A stretch of 64,000 nucleotides of DNA from Promicromonospora umidemergens. Its GTDB lineage: Bacteria > Actinomycetota > Actinomycetes > Actinomycetales > Cellulomonadaceae. A program made the position numbers and the translations under genes. Of the stretch, positions 25,060 to 33,134 are shown piece after piece. The notes under the pieces were generated by a model. It was not told the origin of the DNA. It made no database searches and saw only the letters and a program-made list of their open reading frames with translations. The stretch covers positions 1 through 64,000 of the forward strand of contig NZ_JAMTCT010000020.1 of the NCBI RefSeq assembly GCF_024171995.1, given 5' to 3'. Every line of letters starts with the position of its first letter. Positions within the stretch are counted from its first letter, which is position 1.

Positions 25060-25103
25060 CTACGCTGTCGTAGCCTACGCAAGCGTAGGCTACGGAACCG
25101 TAG
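25060..25103. promoter_or_regulatory. Array of three CTACG-N4-CGTAG palindromes
   Basis: CTACG-N4-CGTAG occurs three times at 25060-25073, 25075-25088 and 25090-25103, with a strict 15-base period and one base between units. The whole block also has overall dyad symmetry: the central 12-base arms CGTAGCCTACGC / GCGTAGGCTACG have a two-base spacer and outer AACCTACG / CGTAGGTT flanks. Its position upstream of the dehydrogenase operon suggests cooperative binding of a repressor or activator encoded elsewhere. Confidence 0.82.
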
Positions 25104-25285
25104 GTTGGTCTGCCGCGATGTCGCCCAATCTCTCGGGCGACTGTTTGTCGGGTTCCACCAAGCCGCGCGACGGAGTCTCGGCGACCGGCCCTTCACACCC
25201 ACCGCGCGGCGCCTGCGTCTCGGCCCGGGACGCGTCCGGGAGCCGGGTGGGCTGGGCCGGGTGGGCCAGCTGGGTGGTCGGTAGA

Positions 25286-25327
25286 ACGTCAGGTGATCGG
25301 CAGCTCTGGCTGCCGATCACCTGACGT
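25286..25327. terminator. Strong terminator after the aminotransferase gene
   Basis: An 18-base arm (25286-25303, starting ACGTCAGGTGATC) pairs exactly with 25310-25327 around CTCTGG. Outside it GTGGTCGG and CCGACCAC pair again after a four-base mismatch. It lies 20 bases downstream of the leftward aminotransferase stop. Confidence 0.88.
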
Positions 25328-25347
25328 CCTGCCGACCACTCGGAGTG

Positions 25348-26436
25348 TCAGCGCCAGTTCGCAGCGACCTGCAGGAACGCGTCGTTCGCCTCGGGGTCAC
25401 CGATGCTCACGCGAATCCCGTGACCGGCGAACGGGCGCACCAGGACGCCGGCCGCCTTCGCCGCGGCGGCGCGATCCATGGTCCGCTCGCCCAGGTCGAA
25501 CCACACGAAGTTCGCGTGGGTCTCCGCCAGCACCCAGCCCTGGTCACGCAGGCTCTCGACAACGCGGGTGCGCTCGCCGACCAGCGCCTCGACGCGCTCC
25601 GTCAGCTGGCTCTGTGCCTCCGGTTCCAGCGTCGCCAGCGCGGCCGCCTGCGCGACGATCGAGACGCCGAACGGCGTGGACACGCTGCGGATCCCCGCGG
25701 TGAGGCGTGGCTCGGCGATCGCGTAGCCGATGCGGAGTCCCGCCAGGCCGTGCGCCTTGGACAGCGTGCGCAGCAGCAGCACGTTCGAGTGGCGGGTGAA
25801 CATGTCGATACCGTTCGGCGCCTCCGGGTCCCGCACGAACTCGAGGTATGCCTCGTCCAGCACGACGAGCACATCCTTCGGCACCGCGGCCAGGAACGTC
25901 TCGAGCTCTCCCACGTGCACGGCGGGGCCGGTCGGGTTGTTGGGCGTACAGACCAGCACCGCACGGGTACGCGGCGTGATCGCCGCCGCCATCGCGGGCA
26001 GGTCGAGCCGGCCGGTGCCCTCCTCGAGCGGCACGGTGACGGCCCTGCCGCCGGACACCGCCGCCGCGATGGGGTAGGCCTCGAACGAGCGCCACGGGAA
26101 CACGATCTCGTCCCCGTGGTCGACGACCGCGCTCAGGACGTGCGACAGCAGCGCCACCGAGCCGTTGCCGACCACCACGCTCCCGGCTGCCACACCGCTG
26201 TGCGCGGCAAGCCGGCCGACGAGCTCGTCGGCGTAGAGGTCGGGATACCGGTTGACCTCGGCCGCGGCACGCGTGATCGCGGCCTGGACCGACGGCAGCG
26301 GCGCGTAGGGGTTCTCGTTCGACGAGAGCTTCCACGCCGGGGCGCTCGACCCGGCGCGCGCGCCAGGTACGTAGGCGGGCAGTGCCGACACGGCAGGCCG
26401 GAGCGGTACGAATGCGTCATCCACGAGGGTCAGCAT
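25348..26436 (-). CDS. HisC-like aminotransferase (histidinol-phosphate / aromatic)
   Basis: A 362-residue fold-type I PLP aminotransferase. Landmarks are WKLSSNENPYAPLPSV, VVVGNGSVALLSHVL, VLVCTPNNPTGPAV, VVLDEAYLEFV and the PLP lysine in LRTLSKAHGLAGLRIGY. In actinobacteria this subgroup includes both histidinol-phosphate aminotransferase and the aromatic aminotransferase Pat; no other his genes are nearby, which favours the latter. The ATG at 26436 starts with MLTLVDDAF. Terminated by the strong hairpin downstream. Confidence 0.87.
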   Translation of the reverse strand: MLTLVDDAFVPLRPAVSALPAYVPGARAGSSAPAWKLSSNENPYAPLPSVQAAITRAAAEVNRYPDLYADELVGRLAAHSGVAAGSVVVGNGSVALLSHVLSAVVDHGDEIVFPWRSFEAYPIAAAVSGGRAVTVPLEEGTGRLDLPAMAAAITPRTRAVLVCTPNNPTGPAVHVGELETFLAAVPKDVLVVLDEAYLEFVRDPEAPNGIDMFTRHSNVLLLRTLSKAHGLAGLRIGYAIAEPRLTAGIRSVSTPFGVSIVAQAAALATLEPEAQSQLTERVEALVGERTRVVESLRDQGWVLAETHANFVWFDLGERTMDRAAAAKAAGVLVRPFAGHGIRVSIGDPEANDAFLQVAANWR

Positions 26437-26450
26437 GCCACGATGACCAG

Positions 26451-26858
26451 ATGAAGCTCGTGGCGCGCATCCTCATCACCGCACTCGCGATCGGGCTGTC
26501 AGCCCTGATCCTCGGCTCCCACATGGACGTCGTCAGCGACGGCACCACCCTCGGCACGATCCTCGCTGCCGTGGTGGTCGCGGTCGTCTACGGCCTGGTC
26601 CACATGATCGTGAAGCCGATCGTCCAGCTCATCTCGCTCCCGCTCTACATCCTCACGCTCGGCCTCGTGTCGTTGCTGGTGAACACGCTCATGCTGTGGA
26701 TAACGACGCTCATCACCAACCAGTCCTGGTTCTCGGACCAGCCCAACTGGGGCCTCGAGGTGACCGGCGGCTTCTGGTGGTTCGTACTCGCGGCGCTCGT
26801 GATCTCGGTGGTGCAGACCATCCTGCTGGCGATCCTGCCCAAGAGGATCTCGGACTGA
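26451..26858 (+). CDS. Phage holin family (4-helix) membrane protein
   Basis: A 135-residue protein with four predicted membrane helices: ILITALAIGLSALILG, LAAVVVAVVYGLVHMIV, LYILTLGLVSLLVNTLML and WWFVLAALVISVVQTILLAI. This matches the bacterial family annotated as phage holin family 4 superfamily II (YvlD-like), usually a chromosomal membrane protein of unknown role rather than a lysis holin. The ATG at 26451 is chosen. No phage genes surround it. It diverges from the aminotransferase with only 14 bases between starts. Confidence 0.82.
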   Translation: MKLVARILITALAIGLSALILGSHMDVVSDGTTLGTILAAVVVAVVYGLVHMIVKPIVQLISLPLYILTLGLVSLLVNTLMLWITTLITNQSWFSDQPNWGLEVTGGFWWFVLAALVISVVQTILLAILPKRISD

Positions 26859-26881
26859 CCGGAGGCACGGACCGAACAAGG

Positions 26882-28411
26882 TCAGGTGCCGGCCCGCTCT
26901 GCGCGATAGAACGTGGTGCTCACCGCCTCTCCGTCCAGCCGCGGGCCGATCCGGTCTGTCACCTCGGTGACCCGGGGGTCGCCGAGACCTATCGCGAGGT
27001 CGAGCGTGCGCACGTGCGTGGTGACGGCGTGCGCCTGCACCACGCTGCCCGACGCCGCGCGGTCGGCAGCGGAGGTCGAGTCCCGCAGCGACCGGACCAC
27101 CGTCACCCGGTCCGGCGTGCGGGGGTTCTCCGACGCGGACCGGCCGTCGGCGTGCGAGACGATCTCCTCCGGCGTCTCCAGGTGCAGCACCGGGACACCG
27201 GTCGGTGTGGCGAGCGAACCAGTCGGTGACCCAGCGGTGACGAGCCCGCCGACCCGGTAGCGCTCCGCGAAGCCCGCCCGGGACACCAGAGCGGCCGCGG
27301 CGATCCCGCCCAGGCTGTGCCCGACGAAGGTGACCGGCTCACCAGGCCCGACGCTGGAGTCCGCGAGCGCACGCTCGACAGCAGCGGTCGCGCCGTCCGG
27401 CTGGCCCGCTACGAGCTCGACGTCGGTCCGACCGTCCAAGGGGTGCTCCGCCGGGAACGCCGACTGGGTACCGGGGATCAGCACCGTCCAGGACACCGCG
27501 CCGTCGGACCCGGTCACCTTCTGGACCGCCACAGTGCCCGCCGGCGCGCCGCCGTGCTCGGGGTAGAGGCTGTCGATCCGGCCCAGTGCCTCCTGTACCG
27601 ACCGCGCCCCGGTGTCGGACCACGCCGGTACCGCACCGTCCGCGAAGTCCTCGGCGCCGAGCCGTGTGATCCGCACCCCCTGGTCGTCGTTCCCGAGCAC
27701 CGGCAGCTCACGGGCCACGTGCGCCAGCGCTCCGGCCCCGCCCCCGACGCCGGAGCGCCCCTGCGCGAGTCCGGGCCGGGCCAGCGCGACGCCGCTGCCC
27801 AGACCGGTGAAGGCCTCGTCAGAGAACGGGGCGAGGCCCCTCGTCGCCGTGGTCCCGAGCTGCCCGGTGACCGCCCACGAGGCGCCACCCGAGAGGACTC
27901 CGCCGGCGACGTACCCCGCCATTGCCGCACCGCCCACGACACCGGCACCTGCGAGGCCCGCCCAGCCCAGGCCACCGAACGCCGCACCTACACCGAAGGA
28001 TCCCGCGGTAACCAGCGCACCGACGACCCGCTGCGCCGTCGACTCCGCCTCGAGGTACAGGCCGGCCGCCCGGAGCAGGCGCCAGCCCAGCAGGTCGCAC
28101 CGTTCGGCGGACGCGACGAGGCAGCGTGCGGCGTCCTGAGCAGCGGCTTCGAGCGCGCGAGCACGGGCCATCGCCTCTGCCACCGCCTCGACGGGTAGCC
28201 GCCAGGTCGCCTCGACGACACCCGCTCCGGGCACGACGAGGTCGCCGCTGACCCCCAGGCAGCGCACGGCCGCCGCCCGCAGGTCGTCGGCGGCACCGGT
28301 TGCGAGCGCCGCCGCCCGACGCACGGAGTCCAGGTCGACGGCCGACGGGCCCACCCCGCCATACACGGTGACGGTGTCCACCGGCGCGAGCGGCGCGTCC
28401 GGGGGGCTCAC
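26882..28411 (-). CDS. Alpha/beta hydrolase (esterase/lipase-like) with helical N-terminal region
   Basis: A 509-residue protein. The C-terminal part is an alpha/beta hydrolase with a GHSLGG nucleophile elbow (Ser366) in VTFVGHSLGGIAAAALV. The N-terminal 120 residues are Ala-rich helices, followed by a Gly/Ala-rich hydrophobic stretch (about 130-175) that could insert in a membrane. The GTG at 28411 overlaps the stop of the upstream WXG-like gene (GTGA), so the two are coupled. The arrangement, a small helical WXG-like protein plus an esterase whose N-terminus is also helical, recalls type VII secretion substrates. No signal peptide is present. The substrate is unknown. Confidence 0.75.
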   Translation of the reverse strand: MSPPDAPLAPVDTVTVYGGVGPSAVDLDSVRRAAALATGAADDLRAAAVRCLGVSGDLVVPGAGVVEATWRLPVEAVAEAMARARALEAAAQDAARCLVASAERCDLLGWRLLRAAGLYLEAESTAQRVVGALVTAGSFGVGAAFGGLGWAGLAGAGVVGGAAMAGYVAGGVLSGGASWAVTGQLGTTATRGLAPFSDEAFTGLGSGVALARPGLAQGRSGVGGGAGALAHVARELPVLGNDDQGVRITRLGAEDFADGAVPAWSDTGARSVQEALGRIDSLYPEHGGAPAGTVAVQKVTGSDGAVSWTVLIPGTQSAFPAEHPLDGRTDVELVAGQPDGATAAVERALADSSVGPGEPVTFVGHSLGGIAAAALVSRAGFAERYRVGGLVTAGSPTGSLATPTGVPVLHLETPEEIVSHADGRSASENPRTPDRVTVVRSLRDSTSAADRAASGSVVQAHAVTTHVRTLDLAIGLGDPRVTEVTDRIGPRLDGEAVSTTFYRAERAGT

Positions 28412-28734
28412 CACGGCCGGCCACCGTCCGGGTACGGAACGGCAGCGCTCCGTGCCTGCCCCGGCCTGTCGGAGTGCCCGGAGCTCATCGCCTGGCACGC
28501 GCGCGCCTGCTGCACCGTCGCGTCGAGCAGCTCTCCGGCCTGGACGAGTACCTGCAGCGTCTCGGCGACCGCTGCGCGGTACAGCTCCGCCGCCCTGGCC
28601 TCCCATTCGACGTCACCGGAGGCTCGCATCCGGTCGGTCGCTTGCTCCACCAGCCCGACCGCCTCGGCGAGCGCCGACGTCGGGCCGGCTTCCCACCTGT
28701 CGTGGTCCGGCACGGGTGACCGCCCGTCGTTCAT
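28408..28734 (-). CDS. WXG100-like small helical protein
   Basis: A 108-residue, mainly helical protein. The segment DVEWEARAAELYR, with Trp44 after a probable turn, resembles the W-x-G turn and flanking helices of WXG100/ESAT-6-like proteins (W.G.AA..Y/F), although the glycine is replaced by Ala. The C-terminal 25 residues are disordered Pro/Gly. The ATG at 28734 is preferred to one at 28776. It is translationally coupled to the downstream esterase-like gene. Type VII secretion relatedness is inference. Confidence 0.55.
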   Translation of the reverse strand: MNDGRSPVPDHDRWEAGPTSALAEAVGLVEQATDRMRASGDVEWEARAAELYRAAVAETLQVLVQAGELLDATVQQARACQAMSSGHSDRPGQARSAAVPYPDGGRPW

Positions 28735-28947
28735 GGACACGCTCCGTACATCGACGCTCCCCGCCCCCACGTGCATCGAGCCGGTCGGCTCTTCCGCCGA
28801 CGTTACGGAGCGGCCGGGCCTCGCGTCGGGCCGGCCGAGCCACCTGTTCACAAGTGACCGGAGATCGGAGGTGTGGTCGGGCTCGCACCCGCTGAACGCG
28901 GTCGGGAGGGTCGTTCGCGCGACGGAGGCACTGGCACGACGGCCGAT

Positions 28948-28979
28948 GCCCTGCCCCCGGACCACGGTCCAGGGGCAGG
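28948..28979. terminator. Terminator after the GH63-like gene
   Basis: CCCTGCCCC (28948-28956) pairs with GGGGCAGGG (28971-28979), and inside a single mismatch GGACC pairs with GGTCC around a two-base loop. It is 20 bases beyond the stop of the leftward hydrolase gene. Confidence 0.75.
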
Positions 28980-28998
28980 GGCAGGGCGTCGGTACCTG

Positions 28999-31500
28999 CT
29001 ACAGACACATCTCGGTGCGACCTGCCTCGACGGTGGTCCGGTGCGCGGCGCCACGCTCGGGGAAGACCTGGAGGCGAACCTGGTCCTCTGCGTTGATCTC
29101 GAAGCAGGCGCCGTCGGCGGACCACGTGAAGTCACGCACCACGACCCGCCCGCCGACGGCCTGGAACACCCTGCGGCCGTCCTGTCGCAGCTCGGTGCGC
29201 TCGGGGCTGACCGTTGCGGCGTACCGGTGCCCGTGCACGCGGACGTCGTCAACTGCGTTCCGGCCCGACAGGTCCCACGACCCGAACGTGACTGATCCCG
29301 GCTCGCCCCACGGATCCTCCGCGACCAGCTCGTGCACCGCCATCAACGGCATCACGTTCGACCACGTGTAGTAGCGCCACGCGCTGTCGACCGCCGACGC
29401 GCTGATCACCTGGCCCGGCTCGGGATCGAAGTACTCGGGGAACCAGCTGTTCTTGTCCCAGCTGTCGAGCCACATCCGCGTGCTCTTCGACGCGAGCTCA
29501 CCCGCGGCGGCGTCGAGCCCGTACCGCTTGACGCCGTCGTACACGGTCGCGTTCATCGGCGGCCACACCGCACCGCGCCACTGCTCGCAGGAGTTCTCGT
29601 CGCCCCACGCGAGGTAGTACCGGTAGTGCTGCGAGTCGTTCGGACGGTCCAGGCCGTTCGCGCAGTACTCGGGGTCGGACCGGCTGATGCTCGGGATGCC
29701 GTACTCGCCGCCGAACTTCTCCGGGTCGAGCAGGTTCTCCTCGACGGTCCGCTGTGCCCGCTCCGGCGTCGCCACTCCGCCGAAGAGCGGGTAGAAGACC
29801 GTGGGCGTGACGACCTTGCCCCAGGTCCCGTCGAGGTGCCGGTCGAGGTACATACCCTCCTCGTCGTTCCACAGCCTCTCGTTGACGACTTCCTTCACCG
29901 TGCCGAGGACCGCGCGGAAGCGCTCTTCGTCCGCCGGCCGGTCGAGCACGTCGGCGAGCTCGGCCAGCGACTCCGCCATGAGCGCGTAGTAGGAAGTCAG
30001 CGCTACGTCGGTGAGGTCGGTGTTGTCGCGCTCGTCGCCGCTCCCGCCGTTCTTCGGGATGCGGTTGGCGGCCTGGTAGACCGGTAGGTCGTCGAGTCCA
30101 AGGTGGTTCCCGACCTTGCTCGCGTCGGCATCGTACGGAGCTTCGAGGAGCCCGTCACCGTTCACGTCCCACTCGGGCAGCTTGTCGAAGAAGTCCACGA
30201 GGGCGGGGTAGGCCTGCTCGACGAGCTCCCGGTCCCCGGTCGCCGCATGGATCCGCTTGACCGCGTACGCGTGCATCGGTCCGGAGTGGAGCTGGTCGTA
30301 GCGGGGCCCGCCGGCGTCGAACAGGTCCCGCTCGTGCTCACGGGCCAGCCCTGGATCGACCGTGAGCGCGATGATGGCGTCCCACGCCGAGTCCCAGCCG
30401 GTGAAGATGGTGTCGTTCTCGGCGCCACCACGACCCCAGCCCCAGACGAGGAAGCTCCGCTGGAACGTCTCGTCGTAGTTGGCGTTGAGGGCGATGGCGG
30501 AGCGCATCACCGTCGCCGCCCTGCCTGCCGGTCCCTCACCGCTGAGGGTGCCCGCGTCCGCGCGCGCCTCCGCGCGGTCGAGGATCGCGAGGATCTCGCG
30601 CTCGCCGCTCTCGGCGGACCCGGCCTCCACCGGGGCTCCGGACACGGTCGACGTGAACGTCACGGTCTCGTTCGCGTCCAGCGTGTAGCGCAGGGCGGCG
30701 GCCGCCTGGCCAGGGGCTCCCTGCTCGCCTTCCATCGCCGCGACCAGGTCGTCCTCCGACGCGTACGACGCGCCGCTGTCCGGCCGCACGCTCGGGGTGA
30801 GCGCGAAGTGACCGGTCTCCTCCGGATCCTCCACGCCGGCGCCGCTCGCACGGATCCCCTGGTCCGTGACCTGGTAGGTCCCTGGCTCGTCCCACGGCGG
30901 CGCGGCCTCAAGGAAGACCGTCGTGTCGTCGGCCGACGCCGTCACCGCGCCCACCAGGACGTTGGGTGCCGTGCGCGCGAACCGGATCCGGATCGTCTGC
31001 ATGTCGCGCTGCGTCTGTTCGTAGCGCTCCTCCATCACCGGGAGCAGCTCGCGCGCCTCAGCCACCTGGTCGGCGGACCAGTCGTCGGGGCGGTCGAGGA
31101 TCTCCCGCAGGGCCCCGAGCTGCTCGGGGGTGATCTTCCGGTCGTCGCTGCCGACCTCGACCTCGTAGTAGGAACCGTCGACGGTCGCCGGGCCGACGTC
31201 CGCGACGTACGGGATCAGCCCCTGGTTCTCCCGGACGAGGCGGCCGCCGCTCGTCAGCAGGTTCACCCGCATGGTGAACCTGCTCTCGCCCTCCCCGACG
31301 AACAGCGCGCCGTTGTCGTCGCGCTCCGTGTAGCCCGGCATGGCGAACGGGCGCTCGAGCCCACCCGTACCGTCCGTCGTCTCGGGGATGGCGCCCTGGG
31401 CACCTGCCGAGAGTGTCAGCGACGCCGATGTCGCCAACGCGGCACCGACAAGGAGTGGACCTCGGCGCACGAACCGGATCACGCCGTTGTGATCTGTCAT
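28999..31500 (-). CDS. Secreted GH63/MGH1-like glycoside hydrolase
   Basis: An 833-residue exported enzyme with an (alpha/alpha)6 barrel of the GH63 / mannosylglycerate hydrolase-like group. The catalytic region carries FTGWDSAWDAIIALTVDP and later EQWRGAVWPPMNATVYDG and DSWDKNSWFPEYFDP. The N-terminal signal peptide runs to about residue 36 (RRGPLLVGAALATSASLTLS then AGAQGA). It probably trims alpha-glucosides or alpha-mannosides outside the cell. A GGGAGGAAC ribosome site precedes the ATG at 31500. A LacI-type operator lies 20 bases upstream, pointing to induction by a sugar. Exact specificity is not visible. Confidence 0.85.
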   Translation of the reverse strand: MTDHNGVIRFVRRGPLLVGAALATSASLTLSAGAQGAIPETTDGTGGLERPFAMPGYTERDDNGALFVGEGESRFTMRVNLLTSGGRLVRENQGLIPYVADVGPATVDGSYYEVEVGSDDRKITPEQLGALREILDRPDDWSADQVAEARELLPVMEERYEQTQRDMQTIRIRFARTAPNVLVGAVTASADDTTVFLEAAPPWDEPGTYQVTDQGIRASGAGVEDPEETGHFALTPSVRPDSGASYASEDDLVAAMEGEQGAPGQAAAALRYTLDANETVTFTSTVSGAPVEAGSAESGEREILAILDRAEARADAGTLSGEGPAGRAATVMRSAIALNANYDETFQRSFLVWGWGRGGAENDTIFTGWDSAWDAIIALTVDPGLAREHERDLFDAGGPRYDQLHSGPMHAYAVKRIHAATGDRELVEQAYPALVDFFDKLPEWDVNGDGLLEAPYDADASKVGNHLGLDDLPVYQAANRIPKNGGSGDERDNTDLTDVALTSYYALMAESLAELADVLDRPADEERFRAVLGTVKEVVNERLWNDEEGMYLDRHLDGTWGKVVTPTVFYPLFGGVATPERAQRTVEENLLDPEKFGGEYGIPSISRSDPEYCANGLDRPNDSQHYRYYLAWGDENSCEQWRGAVWPPMNATVYDGVKRYGLDAAAGELASKSTRMWLDSWDKNSWFPEYFDPEPGQVISASAVDSAWRYYTWSNVMPLMAVHELVAEDPWGEPGSVTFGSWDLSGRNAVDDVRVHGHRYAATVSPERTELRQDGRRVFQAVGGRVVVRDFTWSADGACFEINAEDQVRLQVFPERGAAHRTTVEAGRTEMCL

Positions 31501-31519
31501 CTGTTGTTCCTCCCATTGA

Positions 31520-31533
31520 TGTGAGCGCTAACA
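31520..31533. promoter_or_regulatory. LacI-family operator
   Basis: TGTGAGCGCTAACA has the form TGTnAGCGCTnACA, symmetrical around the AGCGCT core typical of LacI/CebR-type repressors in cellulolytic actinobacteria. It lies between the hydrolase start codon and its promoter region. The repressor is not in the window. Confidence 0.7.
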
Positions 31534-31623
31534 ATGTGACGGGACGAGCGTAACGTAACATGTATCACATGACAACAGTTCTCCGCTGCGGCACGGCCAG
31601 GACGGCGTGGGAGACTGGAGCAC

Positions 31624-33114
31624 GTGCCTGAGACGACCGCGCCCGCCGCCAGCCCTGCCAGCCCTGTCACCCGCGTCACGCTGGCGGAGGTGAGCCCGGC
31701 CATCGCGCTCGGGCCGCTCGACGGCCGGTACCGCAAGGCCGTCGCCCCGCTCGTGGACCACCTGAGCGAGGCCGCACTGAACCGCGAGCGCATCCACGTC
31801 GAGGTGGAGTGGCTGATCACGCTGTGCAACGGCACGTCAGGCAGCCCGTCGCCCGTGGTCCCCGGCGCCCCCACGCTGTCGTCGCGGGAGATCGACTACC
31901 TCCGCGCGATCCCCGCGGCGTTCGGCGCGGACGAGATCGCCGAGCTGGCCGAGATCGAGCGTGAGACGGTGCACGACGTCAAGGCGGTCGAGTACTTCAT
32001 CAAGCGCCGCATCGCCGCATCGCCGGAGGCGCTCGGCACCACCAGCCTCCCCGCAGCGAGCGAGCTGGTGCACTTCGCCTGCACCAGCGAGGACATCAAC
32101 AACCTGTCGTACGCGCTGATGGTCCGGGGTGCGGTCCGGGACGCGTGGCTCCCGGCCGCGACCGCCGTCGTCGACCAGCTCGCGGGCATGGCGCGCGAGC
32201 ACGCTGCGGTGCCGTTGCTCAGCCGCACGCACGGCCAGCCCGCGACGCCGACCACGCTGGGCAAGGAGCTCGCCGTGCTCGCGCACCGCCTGCGCCGGCA
32301 GCTGCGGCGCATCGAGGGCGCCGAGTTCCTGGGCAAGCTGAACGGCGCCACCGGCACCTACGGCGCGCACACGGTCGCGGTCCCCGGGGCCGACTGGCCC
32401 GCCGTGTCAAAGGCGTTCGTCGAGGGTCTCGGGCTGGACTGGAACCCGCTGACCACGCAGATCGAGTCGCACGACTGGCAGGCCGAGGTCTACGCCGACG
32501 TCGCCCGCTTCAACCGGATCCTGCACAACCTCGCGACCGACGTGTGGACCTACATCTCGCTCGGCTTCTTCACGCAGATCCCGGTCGAGGGGGCCACCGG
32601 CTCCTCCACGATGCCGCACAAGGTGAACCCCATCCGGTTCGAGAACGCCGAGGCCAACCTCGAGATCTCGTGCTCGCTCCTGGACACGCTCTCGGCGACG
32701 CTCGTGACGAGCCGCCTGCAGCGCGACCTCACCGACTCGACGACGCAGCGGAACATCGGCCCGGCGTTCGGCCACAGCCTGCTCGCCATCGACAACGTGG
32801 CGCGCGGTCTGGACCGGCTCGCCGTCAACGAGACGCTGCTGCGCGAGGACCTCGACGCCAACTGGGAGGTGCTGGGCGAGCCCGTCCAGTCCGCGATGCG
32901 CGCGGCCTCGGTCGCGGGCGTGCCCGGCATGGAGAACCCCTACGAGCGCCTCAAGGACCTCACGCGCGGCCAGCGCGTGGACGGCGTGCGCATGCGCGAG
33001 TTCGTGGCCGGCCTCGGCCTGCCCGACGACGTCGCAGCCCGCCTCGCCGCCCTGACCCCGGACACGTACACGGGGCTGGCGGAGCAGCTGGTGAAGGACT
33101 ACCTGGAAGCCTGA
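31624..33114 (+). CDS. purB: Adenylosuccinate lyase
   Basis: PurB splits adenylosuccinate to AMP and fumarate, and SAICAR to AICAR, in purine synthesis. The 496-residue protein belongs to the longer E. coli-type branch: GPLDGRYR near the N-terminus, SELVHFACTSEDINNLSYAL, LLSRTHGQPATPTTLGKE and the mobile catalytic loop GSSTMPHKVNPIRFENAE. The GTG at 31624 follows CTGGAG. The first 20 residues are an Ala/Pro-rich extension, so an internal start is possible. It diverges from the glycoside hydrolase. Confidence 0.95.
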   Translation: MPETTAPAASPASPVTRVTLAEVSPAIALGPLDGRYRKAVAPLVDHLSEAALNRERIHVEVEWLITLCNGTSGSPSPVVPGAPTLSSREIDYLRAIPAAFGADEIAELAEIERETVHDVKAVEYFIKRRIAASPEALGTTSLPAASELVHFACTSEDINNLSYALMVRGAVRDAWLPAATAVVDQLAGMAREHAAVPLLSRTHGQPATPTTLGKELAVLAHRLRRQLRRIEGAEFLGKLNGATGTYGAHTVAVPGADWPAVSKAFVEGLGLDWNPLTTQIESHDWQAEVYADVARFNRILHNLATDVWTYISLGFFTQIPVEGATGSSTMPHKVNPIRFENAEANLEISCSLLDTLSATLVTSRLQRDLTDSTTQRNIGPAFGHSLLAIDNVARGLDRLAVNETLLREDLDANWEVLGEPVQSAMRAASVAGVPGMENPYERLKDLTRGQRVDGVRMREFVAGLGLPDDVAARLAALTPDTYTGLAEQLVKDYLEA

Positions 33115-33134
33115 CTCGGCACGGCCTCCATACG

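Noticed and set aside
26451-26858. Prophage lysis gene
   Set aside because: Called a holin by family name only; no phage genes around it.
32145-33134. Long N-terminal extension of the M20 amidohydrolase
   Set aside because: The extension overlaps purB out of frame and is Arg/Ala-rich shadow sequence.
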